Assembly: GCF_025567215.1 (NCBI RefSeq)
Contig: NZ_JAOQKB010000002.1
Coordinates: 186,001 to 250,000, forward strand
DNA from: Huintestinicola butyrica
GTDB taxonomy: Bacteria; Bacillota; Clostridia; Oscillospirales; Ruminococcaceae
Direction of reading: 5' to 3'
Length of the DNA: 64,000 nt
Positions within the stretch are counted from its first letter, which is position 1; every line of letters starts with the position of its first letter. Below, piece by piece: positions 53,178 to 62,055 of this stretch. The position numbers were made by a program, and so were the translations under genes. The notes under the pieces are model-generated. The model was given only the letters and a program-made list of their open reading frames with translations. It did no database searches and was not told the origin of the DNA.

Positions 53178-55268
53178 TTATCTGTCGTTATCGCTTGTGT
53201 TGGGAATATTAGCGCACTTGGGGCAGAGAGCATCGATATCGAGGTCGCCGACAAATACGCCTGTGTCCTTACCAAGTGCATCAGGAATGATGGAGAAGGT
53301 ATTAGAGATACCATCCTGAGCGTTGGAGAACTGGAGCTTGGATACGGAAGAGAGAGATGCGGAAGCACCGTGAGTATCTCTGCCGCTCATGGGGTTAGCA
53401 CCGGGAGCAAGAGGCACACCGAGCTTACGTCCATCAGGTGTAGAACCAGTCTTCTTACCATATACAACGTTGGAAGTAATGGTAAGGATAGAGGTTGTAG
53501 GAATACCATGTCTGTAAGTGTGCTGCTGACGGATCTTGTTCATGAATCTGTTGAGGATATCCTCAGCGATCTCATCAACACGGTCATCATTGTTACCATA
53601 CTTGGGGAAGTCGCCCTCAATCTGGTAGTCAACAACGATACCCTGCTCGTTTCTGATGGTCTTAACCTTAGCATACTTGATAGCAGAGAGGGAGTCAGCT
53701 ACAACGGAGATGCCGGCGATACCTGTTGCAAAGTATCTCTTTACTTCTCTGTCGTGGAGAGCCATCTGGAGGCTTTCGTAGCAGTACTTATCGTGCATGT
53801 AGTGGATAATGTTAAGAGTATTTACATAGAGCTCTGCGAGCCATGTCATCATGTCGTCGTACTTCTCCATTACATCGTCGTAATCGAGGTACTCGGAAGT
53901 GATAGGTCTGAACTTGGTAGCAACCTGAACGCCGCTGATCTCATCAACACCGCCGTTTATAGCGTAGAGGAGGCACTTAGCGAGGTTAGCTCTTGCGCCG
54001 AAGAACTGCATTTCCTTACCAACAACCATGGAAGATACGCAGCAAGCGATAGCGTAGTCATCGCCGTGAATAACTCTCATGAGGTCATCATTCTCATACT
54101 GGATAGAAGATGTATTGATGGAGATCTTTGCGCAGTACTCCTTCCAAGGCTCAGGGAGTCTTGTGGACCAGAGAACGGTCATGTTAGGCTCGGGAGCTGT
54201 GCCAAGGTTTTCGAGAGTGTGGAGGTAACGGAAGGAGTTCTTTGTTACCATAGATCTGCCGTCAACGCCCATACCGCCGAGGGACTCAGTTACCCACTGA
54301 GGATCTCCGGAGAAGAGGGAGTTGTACTCGGGAGTTCTTGCAAAACGAACGAGACGGAGCTTCATGATGAAGTGGTCGATGAGCTCCTGAGCCTGCTCCT
54401 CGGTGAGGATGCCTCTCTTGAAGTCTCTTTCGAAATAGATATCGAGGAATGTGGATGTACGTCCGAGGGACATAGCAGCACCGTTCTGATCCTTTACAGC
54501 GCCAAGGTAGCCGAAGTAAAGTGCCTGAACAGCTTCCTTAGCTGTTGTAGCGGGCTTGGAGATATCGCAGCCGTAGATCTCAGCCATCTTCTTGAGGTTT
54601 TCAAGTGCTCTGATCTGCTCAGCGATCTCTTCTCTTGCACGGATCTTTTCCTCAGTCATAGGACAGGTGTAGAAAGCCTTCTGCTCCTGCTTGTCTTCGA
54701 TAAGTCTGTCAACGCCGTACAGAGCAACACGTCTGTAGTCGCCGATGATTCTTCCTCTTCCGTAAGCATCGGGAAGACCGGTAAGGATATGGGCAGTTCT
54801 TGCCTTTCTCATTTCAGGGGTGTAAACATCGAATACGCCTGCGTTGTGGGTCTTTCTGTATTCGGTGAAGATGTGCTTGATCTCAGGATCAATGGTGTAG
54901 CCGTTGTCGGAGCAAGCCTTCTCAGCCATTCTCAGACCGCCGTAAGGCATAAGAGCTCTCTTGAAGGGCTTGTCTGTCTGGAGACCAACGATCTGCTCCA
55001 GATCCTTATCAATATAACCTGCTGCGTGAGAGGTAAGAGAAGATACAACCTTTGTATCCATATCGAGAACGCCGCCTGCTTCTCTTTCCTTCTTTGCAAG
55101 CTCCATAACGTCAGCCCAGAGCTTCTTGGTAGCTTCTGTAGGGCCGGCGAGGAAGCTTTCATCGCCGTAATAAGGTGTGTAGTTCTTCTGGATGAACTCA
55201 CGGACATTGATTTCCTTGGTCCAGTGACCGCCTACGAAACCTTCCCATTCCTGTGGCATTTGACTCAT
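53178..55268 (-). CDS. pflB: Pyruvate formate-lyase, catalytic chain without glycyl-radical domain
   Basis: 696 residues against about 760 for the usual enzyme. The start MSQMPQEWEGF has AAGGAGG upstream. The catalytic Cys pair lies in Y-A-I-A-C-C-V-S (Cys409-Cys410), and R-I-I-G-D-Y-R-R-V-A-L-Y-G-V-D and P-E-P-N-M-T-V-L are the usual substrate-side motifs. The chain ends C-P-K-C-A-N-I-P-N-T-S-D-N-D-R, just where the radical domain would begin. The missing part is encoded by the next gene. It converts pyruvate and CoA to formate and acetyl-CoA. Confidence 0.95.
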   Translation of the reverse strand: MSQMPQEWEGFVGGHWTKEINVREFIQKNYTPYYGDESFLAGPTEATKKLWADVMELAKKEREAGGVLDMDTKVVSSLTSHAAGYIDKDLEQIVGLQTDKPFKRALMPYGGLRMAEKACSDNGYTIDPEIKHIFTEYRKTHNAGVFDVYTPEMRKARTAHILTGLPDAYGRGRIIGDYRRVALYGVDRLIEDKQEQKAFYTCPMTEEKIRAREEIAEQIRALENLKKMAEIYGCDISKPATTAKEAVQALYFGYLGAVKDQNGAAMSLGRTSTFLDIYFERDFKRGILTEEQAQELIDHFIMKLRLVRFARTPEYNSLFSGDPQWVTESLGGMGVDGRSMVTKNSFRYLHTLENLGTAPEPNMTVLWSTRLPEPWKEYCAKISINTSSIQYENDDLMRVIHGDDYAIACCVSSMVVGKEMQFFGARANLAKCLLYAINGGVDEISGVQVATKFRPITSEYLDYDDVMEKYDDMMTWLAELYVNTLNIIHYMHDKYCYESLQMALHDREVKRYFATGIAGISVVADSLSAIKYAKVKTIRNEQGIVVDYQIEGDFPKYGNNDDRVDEIAEDILNRFMNKIRQQHTYRHGIPTTSILTITSNVVYGKKTGSTPDGRKLGVPLAPGANPMSGRDTHGASASLSSVSKLQFSNAQDGISNTFSIIPDALGKDTGVFVGDLDIDALCPKCANIPNTSDNDR

Positions 55269-55368
55269 AGTATATTTTCCTCCTTCAATCTTTTGCGCCG
55301 CTTTATGCAGCACAAAGCCTTGTAGTGCTGTGAGATGAAATACGCAGTTGCTCCGTCACGCTATGTAA

Positions 55369-55393
55369 ATTTTACAGAAAATTTCTGTAAAAT
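55369..55393. promoter_or_regulatory. Inverted repeat in the pfl leader
   Basis: ATTTTACAG-n7-CTGTAAAAT, perfect nine-base arms, in the 250-nt leader between the promoter and the pfl start. It is a possible operator for a dimeric repressor, or an RNA hairpin. Further upstream in the leader, AAACC-TTGC-GGTTT followed by Ts (minus strand, near 55458-55476) could be a weak attenuator. Confidence 0.5.
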
Positions 55394-55516
55394 CCGCATT
55401 ACTTATGCACATTCCAACAAACTATACCGTTTGAGTGGTTATTCACTGCGCATAAAAAACCGCAAGGTTTGTTGCCCTGCACGGTCAAGACGGCTGCAAT
55501 ACTTCTTATTACTTAT

Positions 55517-55545
55517 ATAATACAATATACGTCCTGATTTGTCAA
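55517..55545 (-). promoter_or_regulatory. Sigma-A promoter for the pfl genes
   Basis: On the minus strand TTGACA, 17 bp, TATTAT. Confidence 0.8.
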
Positions 55546-55587
55546 GTGTTTTTTTATGTTAATTTGGCATTTAACATTACAAAAATG

Positions 55588-55615
55588 ATATGCCCCCCTA
55601 TATACGGGGGCATAT
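55588..55615 (-). terminator. Terminator after the GtrA-like gene
   Basis: ATATGCCCCC / GGGGGCATAT stem followed by CATTTTTG on the minus strand. Confidence 0.8.
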
Positions 55616-55665
55616 AGCATGATTTTCAGTCATAGTATCCTGTTTTTCGCATAAAATGAGCATTT

Positions 55666-56205
55666 TCAGGCAGTTTTGTCCCCATCGGCGCTCTTCTTTC
55701 TGAACACGATAAGCTTGCTGAGAAAGTAGTTAAGTATCATAACAAGTATGCCGCACAGGAGCTTTACCACCAGCTCGTTGAAGCGCATAACATCGACGAA
55801 TGCGAACATTATAATAACCTCGCAGCCGTATGAGAAAAGTCTTCCTCCTGCAAATGAAAGCAGCTCCTTCACATATGCTTTCGCGGTGGTGTCGTGTGCC
55901 TCAAACACGAAGAATTTATTGGTGAAAAACGCAAAAAGCATCGAAACCACCCATGAGAATGTAGCCGCCCCCGCAGATGATACCGCCGAATTTTCCATTG
56001 CTGCCATGACCGCCGAAAAGCTGTGGGTATCCACGCCCGAAAAATCAGTTAACGCAAGCCTAAGTCCAAAATGTGAGACATAGTTTATAAGCGTTGTGAG
56101 CACGCCGTAAAACACATATATTATCACATTTTCAAACTTCATGCACAGTTCGCACAGAGGCTTTGGCAGTATGGAAAATATCTTTCGGAAGGTTTTTCTT
56201 GTCAT
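55666..56205 (-). CDS. GtrA-family membrane protein
   Basis: 179 residues from the ATG at 56205 (AAAGGA upstream, 6 bp). Four hydrophobic helices and the motifs Y-G-V-L-T-T-L-I-N-Y and F-T-N-K-F-F-V-F characterise the GtrA family, which includes proteins thought to move lipid-linked sugars or help glycosylate cell-surface polymers. The insert between helices 1 and 2 is a little long. It stands alone between two terminators; no glycosyltransferase gene is adjacent. Confidence 0.85.
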   Translation of the reverse strand: MTRKTFRKIFSILPKPLCELCMKFENVIIYVFYGVLTTLINYVSHFGLRLALTDFSGVDTHSFSAVMAAMENSAVSSAGAATFSWVVSMLFAFFTNKFFVFEAHDTTAKAYVKELLSFAGGRLFSYGCEVIIMFAFVDVMRFNELVVKLLCGILVMILNYFLSKLIVFRKKSADGDKTA

Positions 56206-56230
56206 AAAAGGTCCTTTCACTTCAAAAGAC

Positions 56231-56256
56231 AGAACCGCCGGTTGACCGACGGTTCT
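56231..56256 (-). terminator. Terminator after the 1,601-residue protein gene
   Basis: Eleven-base stem AGAACCGTCGG / CCGGCGGTTCT (one T-G pair, minus strand), TCAA loop, followed by GTCTTTT. Confidence 0.8.
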
Positions 56257-56265
56257 GATCAGAGA

Positions 56266-59200
56266 TTACTTTATAAGCTTGTTGCCGCACTCAGCGCAGA
56301 ACTTTGCAGTTTCGCTGGTGATCTTTGCGCCGCACTGGTCGCAGAATCTGATCTTGGGCTTGTGAGCCTCAACGGGTGCAGATGCAGCAGGCGCAGGAGC
56401 GGGCTTGGGTGCTTCCGCAGGCTTTGCGGGAACAGGAGCGACAGCCTTAGGAGCCTCGGCAGGCTTAGGTACCTCCACAGGCTTAACAGCTGCGAGTGCA
56501 GGTGCCGGCTTAGGCGCTTCCACAGGCTTGGGTGCCTCAACGGGTTTAGCAGGAGCCGCAGGTGCAGCCTTGGGAGCCTCTGCAGGCTTAACAGGTGCAG
56601 CGGGCTTAGGCGCTTCCACAGGCTTAGGTGCCTCAGCGGGCTTAATAGGAGCAGCAGGTGCAGCCTTGGGAGCTTCAACAGGCTTTGCAGGCGCTGCGGC
56701 TACGGGCTTGGGTGCCTCGGTATGAGCAGCGGATACGACCACTTCAATAGGCTTGATGGGCTTTATCTTTTCAATTTCTGCATCAACAGGCTTTGCGGCA
56801 GGAGCCTTTTCAGCAGCGGCAGCAGGTGCAGGAACAGGCGCAGGGACAGGCGCAGGCACGGGTGTGGGAGCCTTTTCGGCAGCTTCTGCCTTAGCTCTTG
56901 CAGCCTCGATAGCAAGGCGCTCTTCTTCAAGCTCTTTGAGCTTTGCTTCCTCGGCAGCCTTGATGTCCTCAGCTTCTCTCAGCTTTGCGGCAGCCTTATC
57001 CTTCTGGATAACGCCCAGTATTCCGTTGAGCATCTTAACAGGGTTATCGAGATTCTTCTTGATTCCGCAGGGAAGCTCGCTGGATTTGCCGCTCTTCTCA
57101 ACAACATGGAGAGTAGCTGCAAACAGTGACTTCTTCATCTCAAAGCGCTCGATCTGATCTACAGGGATATGTCCCAGACCGTTCTTGCCCTGATAATAGA
57201 GCTGGTCAAGGGTGAGCAGGAAGGAGTCCTCGGGAACGCCCATTGTCACCATATGTATCAGCAGAGGAAGTTCAAACTGCTCTGTGCTTGCATATGTGTT
57301 CTGTATTTTGATAAAGGAGCTTTCAAATGCCTTGGAAATGCCGGAAACATAGAACTGAGCCTCGGTCACACTGTTGTCGGCCATGAGAGTTTTGAGCTTT
57401 TCAACGTATCCGTCACGCTCAATAGTCTTAAGGTGAGTGATGTGCAGCTCAACCTGAGTGATGAAACGCTTCTTGGTCTCGGGGTCGATATCCATCTCGT
57501 TAATGTCCTTGATAAGTTCGAAGCTCTGATGCTCGGTAGTTGTGCCAAGGTTTCTGCACTTCTGGGCAAGGATATTGCTGTCTGCCTCTCTTATCTTGGA
57601 GTTTACCTTGCCGATGTAGCGCTGGAGCATATCATCGGGGCAGTGTGCCTCATTCTTGTTGATCTTTTCAAGGAGAACGATAAGCTCTGCACGGGACATA
57701 CCGTTGATATTTTCGGTAAGCTTTGTGAAATACTTGACGTGACGGTCATTGATCTCATCGTCAAGGCGCTTGATGTACGGGAATGTATATTCGGGAGTAA
57801 AGTCACCCTCGAGGATCTTATCCTTTATCTCGTTGAGCTTCTTTACATCTTCATTCTTGATATTTTCGGTCAGCTTGTCAAGCTCAGCCTTTTCAAGCTT
57901 CTCTCCCCTCTCCCTGCACTTAGCGGCAGATGCCTCATAGAGCTTGGGATCAAGAGAAGGCTTGCGGTTTTCAAGGTCTTCCTCAAACTTTTCAAGAGCT
58001 TCACGGTCAAGCTTGTCGATGGAAGCCATCTGCTTATCAAACTCAGCCTTGTCAATAGCTTTGAGACGGCTCTCGATCTGCTCAACATAAGGCTTGCCAG
58101 CCTCGGCATATTCGGGAGTTTCGCTGATGGTGAGCTTCATCTTTATAAGCTTATCCTTGGGCGAACCTGCAATGTTGCTGCAAAGGTCTGCAAGCTCCTT
58201 CTTGATAAGCTCGGCAGTTCGCTTGTCGATCTGCTCGATATATTTTGCGGTAAGCTCCTTGTCAAAATCGTCGCCTGTAAGGGCTTCTCTGAGCTTGGAA
58301 AGTTCCTTTCTTGGAGTATTGGGGATATTCTTGCAGAGACTTTCAAGCTGGGACTTGATGAGGGATATCTCCTGCTTTCTTATCTTTTCCAGATAAGGAG
58401 CGGCATTCTCCTTGCGCAGTCCCAGTGCGCTGATATCGGCAGTGAGCTTTTCAAGCTCGGGCTTTTTGAGCTTTTCGATATTCTTGCACATACTGTCAAG
58501 CTTGTCGGTCTCGATCTTGTTGAAGCGCTTGTCGATCTCGTCAAAATACTTCTTGGTATATTCGGGATCATACTTTTCGTTTTTGAGCTTTTCGGTGAGC
58601 TGTGCAAGCTCAGGCTTCTGCATATTGCCGATGTTCTTGCAGAGACCGTCTGCTTCGGCATTGTAAAGAGCCTTTCTTCTTGCCTTTATGGAATCAAAGT
58701 AGCCTGCGGTCATATCGGGAGCATACTTTTCGTCCTTCAGCTTTGCTTCAAGAGCATCGAGCTTTGCAAAGTCCATGGAAGCGATATCCTTGCACATCTG
58801 AGCAAGTTCTTCCTTTTTGAGTGCCTTTTCTCTTTCGGCAGTCATGGGCATATACTTCTTGACGATATCCTCGGGATACTTTTCACTTTCCAGCTGAACG
58901 ATGATCTCTGCCAGAGCCTTTGCGTCCATCTGAGGAATGGTCTCGCACTTCTTTACAAACTCTGCATTTTCAAGCTCAACGGCTCTCTTCTCAATGTCAG
59001 CAGCGTACTTGTCGGTAAGCGCAGCCTTGAATCTGCCCGACTTGATGACTTCTCTCATCTTGTCAAGCTTAGCCTTGTCGGCAGTTGCAATGCCCTCAAA
59101 TTCCTTGTCGGCAGCCTGCTTTTCAAGAACTTCAAAGCGCTGGGATATCTGCTTTCTGAAAGGTGCTTTAAGCGCATCGCCGCACTTTACTTCATCAAGC

Positions 59201-61071
59201 TTCTTGGAAATATCCTCCAGAGCCTTCTCGGCAGCAGTCTCGATATCCTTGCATATCTCGCTTATCTGAGTTCTCGCAAAGCCGTCCCTTGCGGAAGCAA
59301 TCTTTGCAGTGAAGTGCCTCTTGAACATCTTGTCAAACCTGTCGGAAGCCAGATCCTTTTCCAGCTTGTCGGCAGCGGCAGCATCGGGAATGGTCTTGAA
59401 CATATCGGTAAGCTCACGGAGCTGTGCGCTGAGCATACCGTCATTGATCTCGGCAAGGTAAGGAGCTGCCACAACTTCGTCAAAGCCGCCCTCCTTGATC
59501 TTCTTCTTGAGAGCAGCCAGCTCGTCGTAATTTTTGAGAGAAACGCCTGTGCAGAGAAGCTTAAGCTGATTTTTCTCGCAGTCGTTGAGAGCAAGCTTGA
59601 TCTTGAGCAGGTACTTGCCTGTGGTCTTCTTGTCAAGCTTCATGTCGTAGATATATGTACGGAGCTTTTTCAGCTCAGCTTCATCAAGAGCGGAAAGGTC
59701 TGCGCAAAGGTCAGCCAGCTCCTTTTCATTCTTGACAGCCTTTTCCATTTCTTCCTTGGTGGCAAAAACGGTGCCGTTGTATGTGCGTGACTGCTTCTCG
59801 AACTCTTCGCAGTATGCAGCAAGCTCATCGGCAGCGGGAACGTTTTTCAGCTTATACTTGGCAGCCGCATTTTTAAGGTCCTCCAAAATAACGGAAGCCT
59901 TTGCACCGCCGCAGCAAAGCTTGCCGTCAGCAGAGCGGCAGTCAGCGGGAACATATGCCTTTGCCAGATACTCGCCCAGCTCGGCAGCCGAAAGTGCTGA
60001 GGAGCACCAGTAATCGGAAATAGTCTCGATATTCTCAGCATCGGCAGGAGACGCTGCTCTTGCCAGATTGAACACGCTTGCAAATGCGGGACGGATCTTC
60101 AGCAGCTCGGATACCTGAGCCTTTACGCCCTCGGGAGAGCCAAGCTCTGCAGCCCTGAGCAGCTTTTCAGCCTTTTCGGCATCAGGCTCGGTATATTTGA
60201 AGCCGTAGCCGTTCTTTTCGGAAACAAGCTTTCTGAGAGCCTTGCCCATATCCTCGGTGGTCTCGCAGGAAGCAAAGTCCTTTTCCTCAGTCTTTACGCC
60301 GCACTTTTCTGACTCAGCCATAAAAAATGCCGCCATGTATTTTTTCATGTCAAAGTCAATGCCGCCGCTCTTGAATGCGGAAACATTGGGTTCCATGCTC
60401 TTTTCAAATTCATCGGCAAGCTTTATGCCCTTGTCAAGCTCCATGCACCTTGACTCGTTGGTGTCCATGGTTATCTTGCCGTCAAACAGATCAAACTGAG
60501 GCTCGCCCACATACTCTGTTCCCACATAAGAGGAAAGAGCGTCCTTTAAATGAGCGTCAAGTCTGTCCTTTATCTCCTTATCGCCAAGAACGGCAGGCTC
60601 TTCAAGAGTGCCCTTCTTGTAAAGAAAATGGTTGGTAAACTTCTTGAACGGCTGAACAACGTTTGTCAGCGGGGTAACGGGGGCATAGTTCTTGCCCTCT
60701 TTTCTCATATGCTCCTCGCTGATAATAAGAGTATCATGCTTGCCGTCTATCATCCAGTCATAAGCCATGAATGTCTCTTTAAAAAGCAGGTTTGAGATAT
60801 AGACAGTTCCATTCTCGGCAGCTATCTTTCTTGCCTCTGCTATCTTGAAGGGAAGATATTCCTTTCCGTCAGCGGACATAAGCAGCATATCGGCCATGCG
60901 GCAGATATCCATACTGTTGCTTTTAGCCTCCTCAGGGGAACAGGGCGTATAGATCACACCATCGAGCAGAGGGTGGCAGAAAAGCCTTCCGCTGCTGAAA
61001 AAGCTGTCACTGAACGCACTCTTGAATTCTTCACAGGACTCTTTAAAGCGATTGTAATTGATTGTTTCCAC
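56266..61071 (-). CDS. Giant helical-repeat protein with PH-like region and zinc ribbon
   Basis: 1,601 residues from a GTG at 61071, decided by GGGAGGA 9 bp upstream. Order: an N-terminal domain (about 1-430); about fifteen tandem repeats of ~51 residues (about 440-1220) built on L-C-K-N-I-x(4)-K-x-E-L-x-x-L ... Y-x-x-x-I-x-x-R; a beta-rich region (about 1260-1330; S-F-L-L-T-L-D-Q-L-Y-Y ... I-P-V-D-Q-I-E-R-F) that resembles bacterial PH-like domains; a coiled coil; a long Pro/Ala/Lys linker with E-A-P-K-P-V units; and a C-terminal zinc ribbon C-D-Q-C-G ... C-A-E-C-G. No signal peptide. Probably a cytoplasmic scaffold or adaptor; the function is unknown. Confidence 0.85.
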   Translation of the reverse strand: METINYNRFKESCEEFKSAFSDSFFSSGRLFCHPLLDGVIYTPCSPEEAKSNSMDICRMADMLLMSADGKEYLPFKIAEARKIAAENGTVYISNLLFKETFMAYDWMIDGKHDTLIISEEHMRKEGKNYAPVTPLTNVVQPFKKFTNHFLYKKGTLEEPAVLGDKEIKDRLDAHLKDALSSYVGTEYVGEPQFDLFDGKITMDTNESRCMELDKGIKLADEFEKSMEPNVSAFKSGGIDFDMKKYMAAFFMAESEKCGVKTEEKDFASCETTEDMGKALRKLVSEKNGYGFKYTEPDAEKAEKLLRAAELGSPEGVKAQVSELLKIRPAFASVFNLARAASPADAENIETISDYWCSSALSAAELGEYLAKAYVPADCRSADGKLCCGGAKASVILEDLKNAAAKYKLKNVPAADELAAYCEEFEKQSRTYNGTVFATKEEMEKAVKNEKELADLCADLSALDEAELKKLRTYIYDMKLDKKTTGKYLLKIKLALNDCEKNQLKLLCTGVSLKNYDELAALKKKIKEGGFDEVVAAPYLAEINDGMLSAQLRELTDMFKTIPDAAAADKLEKDLASDRFDKMFKRHFTAKIASARDGFARTQISEICKDIETAAEKALEDISKKLDEVKCGDALKAPFRKQISQRFEVLEKQAADKEFEGIATADKAKLDKMREVIKSGRFKAALTDKYAADIEKRAVELENAEFVKKCETIPQMDAKALAEIIVQLESEKYPEDIVKKYMPMTAEREKALKKEELAQMCKDIASMDFAKLDALEAKLKDEKYAPDMTAGYFDSIKARRKALYNAEADGLCKNIGNMQKPELAQLTEKLKNEKYDPEYTKKYFDEIDKRFNKIETDKLDSMCKNIEKLKKPELEKLTADISALGLRKENAAPYLEKIRKQEISLIKSQLESLCKNIPNTPRKELSKLREALTGDDFDKELTAKYIEQIDKRTAELIKKELADLCSNIAGSPKDKLIKMKLTISETPEYAEAGKPYVEQIESRLKAIDKAEFDKQMASIDKLDREALEKFEEDLENRKPSLDPKLYEASAAKCRERGEKLEKAELDKLTENIKNEDVKKLNEIKDKILEGDFTPEYTFPYIKRLDDEINDRHVKYFTKLTENINGMSRAELIVLLEKINKNEAHCPDDMLQRYIGKVNSKIREADSNILAQKCRNLGTTTEHQSFELIKDINEMDIDPETKKRFITQVELHITHLKTIERDGYVEKLKTLMADNSVTEAQFYVSGISKAFESSFIKIQNTYASTEQFELPLLIHMVTMGVPEDSFLLTLDQLYYQGKNGLGHIPVDQIERFEMKKSLFAATLHVVEKSGKSSELPCGIKKNLDNPVKMLNGILGVIQKDKAAAKLREAEDIKAAEEAKLKELEEERLAIEAARAKAEAAEKAPTPVPAPVPAPVPAPAAAAEKAPAAKPVDAEIEKIKPIKPIEVVVSAAHTEAPKPVAAAPAKPVEAPKAAPAAPIKPAEAPKPVEAPKPAAPVKPAEAPKAAPAAPAKPVEAPKPVEAPKPAPALAAVKPVEVPKPAEAPKAVAPVPAKPAEAPKPAPAPAASAPVEAHKPKIRFCDQCGAKITSETAKFCAECGNKLIK

Positions 61072-61145
61072 AGCAATGATTCCTCCCTTTGTATTTTGCC
61101 AAAAAAGTACGCGCATACAGGCATACTTTTCCTATAATTGTAATC

Positions 61146-61174
61146 ATTATACCAAAAAACAAACCGTCTGTCAA
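61146..61174 (-). promoter_or_regulatory. Sigma-A promoter for the giant helical-repeat gene
   Basis: On the minus strand TTGACA, 17 bp, TATAAT, about 70 bp before the GTG start. Confidence 0.85.
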
Positions 61175-61265
61175 CGAATTATTAGAGTATTTTATACAAA
61201 AATATTTCCGCTTGCTTTTGGTACTTTTGCATAACGTAACAAGTCGTCATAAAAACAATGTTCAT

Positions 61266-61303
61266 AAAAAATGCGCTTCCCACACGCAGGGAAGCGCATT
61301 TTT
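61266..61303 (-). terminator. Terminator after the DUF2461 gene
   Basis: AAAAATGCGCTTCCC / GGGAAGCGCATTTTT, fifteen-base arms with a seven-base loop. It ends at the stop codon of the DUF2461 gene and is symmetrical enough to work in both directions. Confidence 0.9.
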
Positions 61304-61971
61304 CACTCTTTTTTCGCGCCTGCCTCACAGGCAGCAAGCAGCATATCGTAAACAGGTATCACTTGCCTGATATCTGCCGCTATCTTATCGGCAAGGCGGT
61401 CGCTGAACAGCATATACCAGTCGGTGCTGAGAGCTGTCATACCTATATTCTTCCGATTGAGCCACAGGCATTTTTCCTCGCTCTGGTCGGGGAAATGATT
61501 TCGCTTATACACATCTCCGTAAAGCTCAAAAACACTTTGGGAAGAAAAAGCGTCAGCAGCAGCGATATAAAGCGGACTGTCCCCTTTTATCATCTCACGC
61601 ATTGCATCCATGGTCTCACGGGCAGGCTCGTAAAATCCGCAGCCGTACTCAAAGCCGTTTGCCGAGATATCAAAATAAAAGCATGGCAGGGAGTAATAAA
61701 GCTCCCTTGTACGGCCGAAAGTACACCACATATTCTCCCTGAAAACCGACTTTCCCCGTGAATATCTTGCGTCACGGTATATCCTTGAAATGCGCACGCT
61801 GTTGATGAGCGGGTCTATTTTCTGCATTTCGGGCAGCAGCTTTTCGGTGAACTCCCTGAACGGCTCCGCAACAAATCTGCGGTAGTCGTCCTTATGCTCG
61901 TTGAACCATAACTTACTGTCATTCAGGCGGTTCATGGTGAGAAAATCTATGGTCTGAGGTGAAAATGGCAT
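61303..61971 (-). CDS. DUF2461-family protein
   Basis: 222 residues. The pattern F-L-x-x-N-x-x-N-D-S-K-x-W-F-x-x-H-K at the N-terminus and I-S-R-I-Y-R-D-A-R-Y-S-R-G-K-S-x-F-R in the middle are typical of DUF2461 (TIGR02453-like) proteins, whose biochemical role is not established. No signal or membrane segment. GGAGG precedes the ATG. It appears to be a single-gene unit closed by a strong terminator. Confidence 0.85.
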   Translation of the reverse strand: MPFSPQTIDFLTMNRLNDSKLWFNEHKDDYRRFVAEPFREFTEKLLPEMQKIDPLINSVRISRIYRDARYSRGKSVFRENMWCTFGRTRELYYSLPCFYFDISANGFEYGCGFYEPARETMDAMREMIKGDSPLYIAAADAFSSQSVFELYGDVYKRNHFPDQSEEKCLWLNRKNIGMTALSTDWYMLFSDRLADKIAADIRQVIPVYDMLLAACEAGAKKE

Positions 61972-62055
61972 ATCATATCCTCCGTTTTCCGTTAGTATAT
62001 ATTCATATGATATCCCTTTGATGTGAAAAAATCAAGAACATTTCTGAAAACAGTA

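Noticed and set aside
53370..55325. A 651-codon plus-strand frame opposite the pyruvate formate-lyase gene
   Set aside because: It is a mirror of biased codon use in a strongly conserved gene; no matching start signals and no recognisable protein.
57169..59790. An 873-codon plus-strand frame opposite the helical-repeat gene
   Set aside because: The repeats of the real gene produce a long antisense frame rich in Leu/Cys/Val; no credible start site.
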